Of a DNA stretch of 21,933 nt, positions 17,886-21,933 are shown piece by piece. Within the stretch, counting starts at the first letter, position 1. The number at the start of each line of letters is the position of its first letter. Source of the stretch: Glomus cerebriforme (Eukaryota; Glomeromycota; Glomeromycetes; Glomerales; Glomeraceae); assembly GCA_003550305.1 (NCBI GenBank), contig QKYT01000091.1, positions 88,079 through 110,011 of the forward strand. Direction: 5' to 3'. The notes under the pieces were generated by a model that was given only the letters and a program-made list of their open reading frames with translations, did not search any database and was not told the DNA's origin. The position numbers and the translations under genes are program-made.

Positions 17886-20113
17886 CGATAGTAATAGTAA
17901 ATTAGTTGATATATAACATCTTGTTTTAATATACATATTATTTTTTTTTTTCATTTCGTTTATCGTTTTTTCAATGTTTATTTAATCTTTTATTAATAAA
18001 AAATGATTATTAACTAATAACTCTATCGTTAGACTTTTTTTTTATGAAATGTTCATAACATGCTGAAACAGTTATCCAATATCCCTGGTGAACTTGAACC
18101 AATCGTACATTCTTACTATTCTCTTTATAAATATTTTTACAGTAACTATATTATTTCGCAAAGATATTGAAAAGAAAAAAAAATATGTAAACAAAATTTA
18201 TTTTTTTATTATTGGAAATAATAAAGCACTAATAAAGCATAATCCACTTTTTTAAAACAAGATATTGAAATAATTTTATAAATAATTTTTTATTTGAATA
18301 TGATTTAGAAACTAAGTTTAATTGATTAAAGCATTTGAATATTTTTAATGCTATTAAAAATATTCTCAAATAATTTTAACAATAATAGTATTAAAAAATT
18401 AAATAAAATAATTTTACGATTTTTATTATTCATTCTTGCGAAACTATTTATTTTGTTAAATGATTTCGAATGAATTAATCGAAAATCAATTTTACAGTAT
18501 CGATTATCAAAATCGAATATATTATGGCACAGTAAGTGTAATATTATTTTTTCTTTAAGATTTTATAATCCTCATGGAATCTGGATTCAAATTTTATTGA
18601 CCAGCTTATGCCGCATACAGCACATAAATCTTGATTTTAAAAGTGACTGAAAGCATTTATGTTCTTATAAAAAAAGAAATATAGATAATGTGGAGATTTT
18701 ATATTAAAATTTGTGTTCATAATAATTGCTGCACCACAAATTATATAAATCGAAAATCGAATTTTAGAATCGAAACTTGAGAAACGTTTAATCACGATTA
18801 GTCAATTCTAAAATCGATTCTAATTATGGGAATCGATTCCAATCCCCAATCACATTTGTATTATCTCCTGTTATTTTTAATTTCTTGTAAAATATACAAT
18901 ATACGTAACGGTTAGTGATCACAAACTTTAGTTTAATTCGGGTCAAAAAGATTAAATAATATATTCGAATTTTTTTCATTATAATATAATACATAAAAAA
19001 ACAATGTCAAAATTTCTAATGACCTTTTTGATAAACAACTTAGAATTAAAAATCATTATGAAGACACTGTTTATTTTATCCAATATACAGCGCGCGAAAA
19101 AATTTTTAGAAAATATTTTCATTTGTTATGCGATGAATAAGTGTCAGTGGCATATGAAAATTTGTGGTTATACCCTTTATAATATGAAAAATAAGTTACC
19201 AAAAGTATATTAGCAACAGACCACATGCTATCCACTTATTAAAATTTAAGTCATCCAAAAAATCATTAGAAAAAATAAGATAACTAATATTTGACTAATT
19301 GGATAACTTTAAAAGGCAGGTTCATGCTAAATATCCAACCAAATTTAATAATTTTTTTTTTTATTTCTTTGCTACATCATAAAGTATATCTACCGTAATA
19401 AAATTTTTATAGTACATTAATGATAAAATTAAAGTTAAATTTTAAAAAACTTAAAAAAATATTAAAATTTCAATTAATTGAATTTAATGCATTATAACGC
19501 AAATTTTATTAAGAAATCACATATTGTGTATTAAGACAAAAAGATTCTTCATAGCTTTTTACATATAAAATTTGTGTATTTTTAGTATGTTATAGATAGG
19601 CAATTTATCGGCTAAATATTAACTGGAAAAATTATTCTCAAAACTTTTTTCGCACACTGTATCAATAAAAAAGCAAAATTTCATTCAGTCACGAAGTAAC
19701 ATTCCTTTAAAATAAATTTATGATAAAATTTCCTGAAAGAAATTCGTTTTACAAATTTTTTACCAATTATTTTAATTATTTTGTACATTAAATTTGTTCA
19801 CGTGAACGTTCTAAAGGAAAAAAAAATAGTTTATTTTAACAAAGAATTTTTCACATGTAAATAAAACCAATAGTATCAGCAGAATTTTGACTTTATTGAT
19901 TTTATTGAAAAAAAAAATGCTAAACCATATTTATGCATTAAAATGAAATAAGTATCTGCGAGGCGTACTCAAAGAAAAATGACTTATTAGTATATGCATG
20001 TAACGATACATTGCATTGGACACACCGTCTGTAAATATACTATACAATAAGCTCATGAACCTTTTAAATAAAGACGGTTAGTAAAAAAAAAAATATTATC
20101 CCACTAATTCGAT
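17886..20113. other. Intergenic DNA with AATCGA-rich inverted repeats
   Basis: A likely polyadenylation signal AATAAA is at 17995-18000, about 110 bp after the kinase-Sel1 stop. At 18755-18819 arms AATCGAATTTTAGAAT and ATTCTAAAATCGATT pair with one gap, followed by the near-palindrome 18813-18839; similar AATCGA motifs occur at 18480-18520. The rest is AT-rich; the small frame at 19004-19213 is not supported by anything else. Confidence 0.5.
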
Positions 20114-21100
20114 ATGAATAATTATCTCTTCTTCAAAGGATTTATTCTTTCTCAATTTTTGAATTTTATTATTTGGAATATTGCTTTTATTCCACTTGTG
20201 CCTGCAAAAGTTGCACCATATGTTGACGAAACTTATTCATCAAAACCAGATTTGTATGATGCACTTCTCAACACATTTTTCCCAATATCATTTGTGATTT
20301 TGCTCAATGTCTCAGGGGAATCAGGGTCCATCAAAAATATACTATTACCAATACTAGATGATGTATTATACAACACAATCACTTGGGTGGTTCCATTGAT
20401 AGTTTCTTTTTCTTATGATGATTTGTTGGCCATTAAGATATTTTCAATTGTAAACATGTGTTTGCATGTAGTTTGTGCTATGACTGCAATTTTTAAGTGG
20501 AAAACAATCAAAATTGCTGATGATATGGATTATTCTGATACTATCTATATTTTCTTGATAATTTTTCCAGTTATAGTCATTCCAGCATTTTGGATTGTCA
20601 ATATTACAACTAGACATGATTTTGGTTCAATTAATATGATGTTTCTTATATTATTCGGATTCTTGTTAGTTTCTATTATTTTATTCATCATCCATATATT
20701 TATTGTAAAAATGAATAATGATAAACTTAATTCTGTATTAGCTGTTACATTTTTTTATGCTCCAAATATTCTACAAACGTTATTGATTATATTAAATTGG
20801 CCAATCAATTTTTACTTTGTCAAAGCGTGTGTGTTTATACTGGTCCTGTCTTTAACAAGAAATGTGTCCTACTTTACTGGTAAAGTGCCTGATGAATTTC
20901 TGGCTACTTCAACAACAATCACTCAAATGTTTCTGAGTCAGTTTATCAAAAGAGAATATGAAGTTGATGATAAAGATCAAAAAGAAATAATTGATGAAAA
21001 GATAAATGAAATTAAAAGATTAATGGATGAAAAGATAAACGAAATGAAAAAAGCAATGATAGATGAAATGAAAAAAGATCAATTAAAAGATGACGTGTGA
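20114..21100 (+). CDS. Predicted multi-pass membrane protein with coiled-coil tail
   Basis: A 328-residue single-exon protein. I count about eight hydrophobic helices, at roughly residues 9-29, 48-66, 77-98, 104-127, 143-163, 173-198, 208-229 and 231-249. Acidic and other charged residues lie in the loops (for example DDMDYSD at 136-142). Residues about 280-328 are highly charged (Lys, Glu, Asp) with a heptad-like pattern around IIDEKINEIKRL and MDEKINEMKKAM, predicted to be a coiled coil on the cytoplasmic side. This tail comes from a 33-bp tandem duplication. There are no motifs of a known transporter or enzyme and I do not recognise the family; it is probably lineage-specific. The start at 20114 precedes the first helix directly. 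A partial dead copy at 12871 shows that the gene has been duplicated locally. An AATAAA lies at 21192-21197. Confidence 0.8.
   Translation: MNNYLFFKGFILSQFLNFIIWNIAFIPLVPAKVAPYVDETYSSKPDLYDALLNTFFPISFVILLNVSGESGSIKNILLPILDDVLYNTITWVVPLIVSFSYDDLLAIKIFSIVNMCLHVVCAMTAIFKWKTIKIADDMDYSDTIYIFLIIFPVIVIPAFWIVNITTRHDFGSINMMFLILFGFLLVSIILFIIHIFIVKMNNDKLNSVLAVTFFYAPNILQTLLIILNWPINFYFVKACVFILVLSLTRNVSYFTGKVPDEFLATSTTITQMFLSQFIKREYEVDDKDQKEIIDEKINEIKRLMDEKINEMKKAMIDEMKKDQLKDDV
20993..21058 (+). repeat. 33-bp tandem repeat encoding coiled-coil units
   Basis: Two adjacent in-frame units (20993-21025 and 21026-21058) each encode DEKINEx(K/R) followed by a short basic-hydrophobic end. A third, shortened version follows (IDEMKK). 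The same duplicated arrangement is present in the broken copy at 12930-13010, so the duplication is older than the copy. Confidence 0.85.
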
Positions 21101-21616
21101 AAAAGTAACATTTCTTGCTGGAATTTTCTTCTTTTTATTATAAACATTGTAATTTTAATGTGATTATTATTTTAATTTTTTTTTACCATTCAATAAAAAG
21201 TGCAGCATATGGAAATAACATAAAAAATACGCAGTTTAAAACCAGTAGTAAACCCGCCTTAAAATAATATACTTTAAAAATTTAGATTTGCCCGCAGTAA
21301 AATTTAACAAAAAAATTGTATCACGTGTATAAAAACAATGTAAAGTTTTAATTTTAGAAATCATGATTTTTTTTTTAATTTAAAACATAAATCTTGATTG
21401 ATGGTTATGTCCACCTTGAACAAAACTAGAGTGGAAAATCATATAAATTATCGTTGGATTTACGAGAACGAATTACATTCAAAAATTTTAAATTGTTTAT
21501 TGAACAAAACGAATAATTTATTGATTATAGAAAAACTTGCATACAAAAAAAGCACTCATTATATACTGTTGATATTGCTAACATAAATTAAGTATGAATT
21601 ATTTACCTTAATTTAT
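21101..21616. other. Spacer between convergent genes
   Basis: The gap lies between the ends of the membrane-protein gene (plus) and the thiouridylase gene (minus). It contains an AATAAA at 21192-21197. A 62-residue frame at 21398-21586 begins from a TTG and has no recognisable domain. No other feature is seen. Confidence 0.5.
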
Positions 21617-21909
21617 TTAATTTATTAATGACTGTTCAATTATTCCACTTCCAAGGCACCAATTCCCATCCCATACAACAACATTCTATACATATATAAA
21701 TGAGTTATTTTATACATATAATATATTCTTAAAAGAATTGTTTTTAATTAGTTTTATTACCTGACCAGGTGTAATGGCCCTTTTAGGTGTATTAAATTCC
21801 ACTATATACTTTCCATCAGATCTTAAAATATATTTTAGTACTTACCCAATTAAAGTAAAAAAAGGAACCTTCTTTAATTATACTTACCTTTTTACTATTT
21901 TACATAGAT
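21617..21909 (-). CDS. MTU1: C-terminal exons of mitochondrial tRNA 2-thiouridylase (MnmA/MTU1 family), partial
   Basis: Three exons can be read on the minus strand: 21909-21888, 21821-21761 and 21685-21617 (TAA at 21619-21617), with introns of 66 and 75 bp (GTAAGT...TTTTAAG and GTAATA...TGTATAG). The joined product contains VEFNTPKRAITPGQ, directly followed across the last splice site by NVVVWDGNWCLGSGII. This matches the C-terminal signature of MnmA/MTU1 (F..P..A.TPGQ..V.Y.G..CLG.G.I). The enzyme makes 2-thiouridine at the wobble position of mitochondrial Lys, Glu and Gln tRNAs. The catalytic N-terminal PP-loop and both active-site cysteines lie beyond the window. The first exon may extend further; a pyrimidine-rich tract with TTTTAG at 21915-21910 supports the chosen acceptor. 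Only 50 or so residues are visible, so the call rests on one motif pair. Confidence 0.72.
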
Positions 21910-21933
21910 CTAAAATATCAAAAAAAAAAAAAA

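Noticed and set aside
19004..19213. 69-residue plus-strand frame
   Set aside because: No recognisable domain, signal peptide cleavage site or conserved cysteine spacing.

Overview
The window looks like a nuclear contig of an arbuscular mycorrhizal fungus, most likely Rhizophagus or a close relative in Glomeromycotina. This is inferred from very AT-rich DNA full of homopolymers and short AT microsatellites, short GT-AG introns (66-107 bp), low gene density, abundant small transposons, and three gene types known to be greatly expanded in these fungi: a MATA-type HMG-box protein, a tyrosine-kinase-like domain joined to Sel1 repeats, and lineage-specific small secreted or membrane proteins. Both window edges run into homopolymer tracts, which fits a whole contig.

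Layout. 1-502: homopolymer-rich leader whose first 75 bp duplicate an intron located at 7521-7595. 503-1366 (+): intronless MATA-HMG protein. 1367-7266: mostly featureless AT-rich DNA with microsatellites, one perfect-armed hairpin, transposon scraps and one possible orphan terminal exon. 7378-7694 (-): a two-exon gene for a 69-residue secreted peptide with a six-cysteine knot spacing. It is the main discovery of the window and is invisible to a single-frame ORF search. An 833-bp foldback element with about 200-bp inverted arms and an internal array of stem-loops sits directly upstream of it. 9693-10125: a diverged duplicate of the knottin locus whose gene is broken (first exon gone, second exon frameshifted). 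10321-10767: two nested miniature inverted-repeat elements, each with its own 8-bp target duplication. 9350-12450 also holds a scattered degenerate repeat carrying nine copies of the AP-1/Gcn4 heptamer.

12871-13010: a broken copy of the tail of the membrane-protein gene found at 20114. 15123-17885 (+): a five-exon gene for an 803-residue pseudokinase with a Ser/Thr/Pro linker and six Sel1 repeats. Both catalytic aspartates are replaced by asparagine. 20114-21100 (+): a predicted eight-helix membrane protein with a charged coiled-coil tail made from a 33-bp duplication. 21617-21909 (-): the last exons of a mitochondrial tRNA 2-thiouridylase, cut off by the right edge.

The genes do not form a pathway. 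The region reads as accessory fungal sequence: regulatory or signalling families, an effector-like secreted peptide and transposon debris, with one conserved housekeeping gene at the right margin. No tRNA, rRNA or CRISPR array was recognised.
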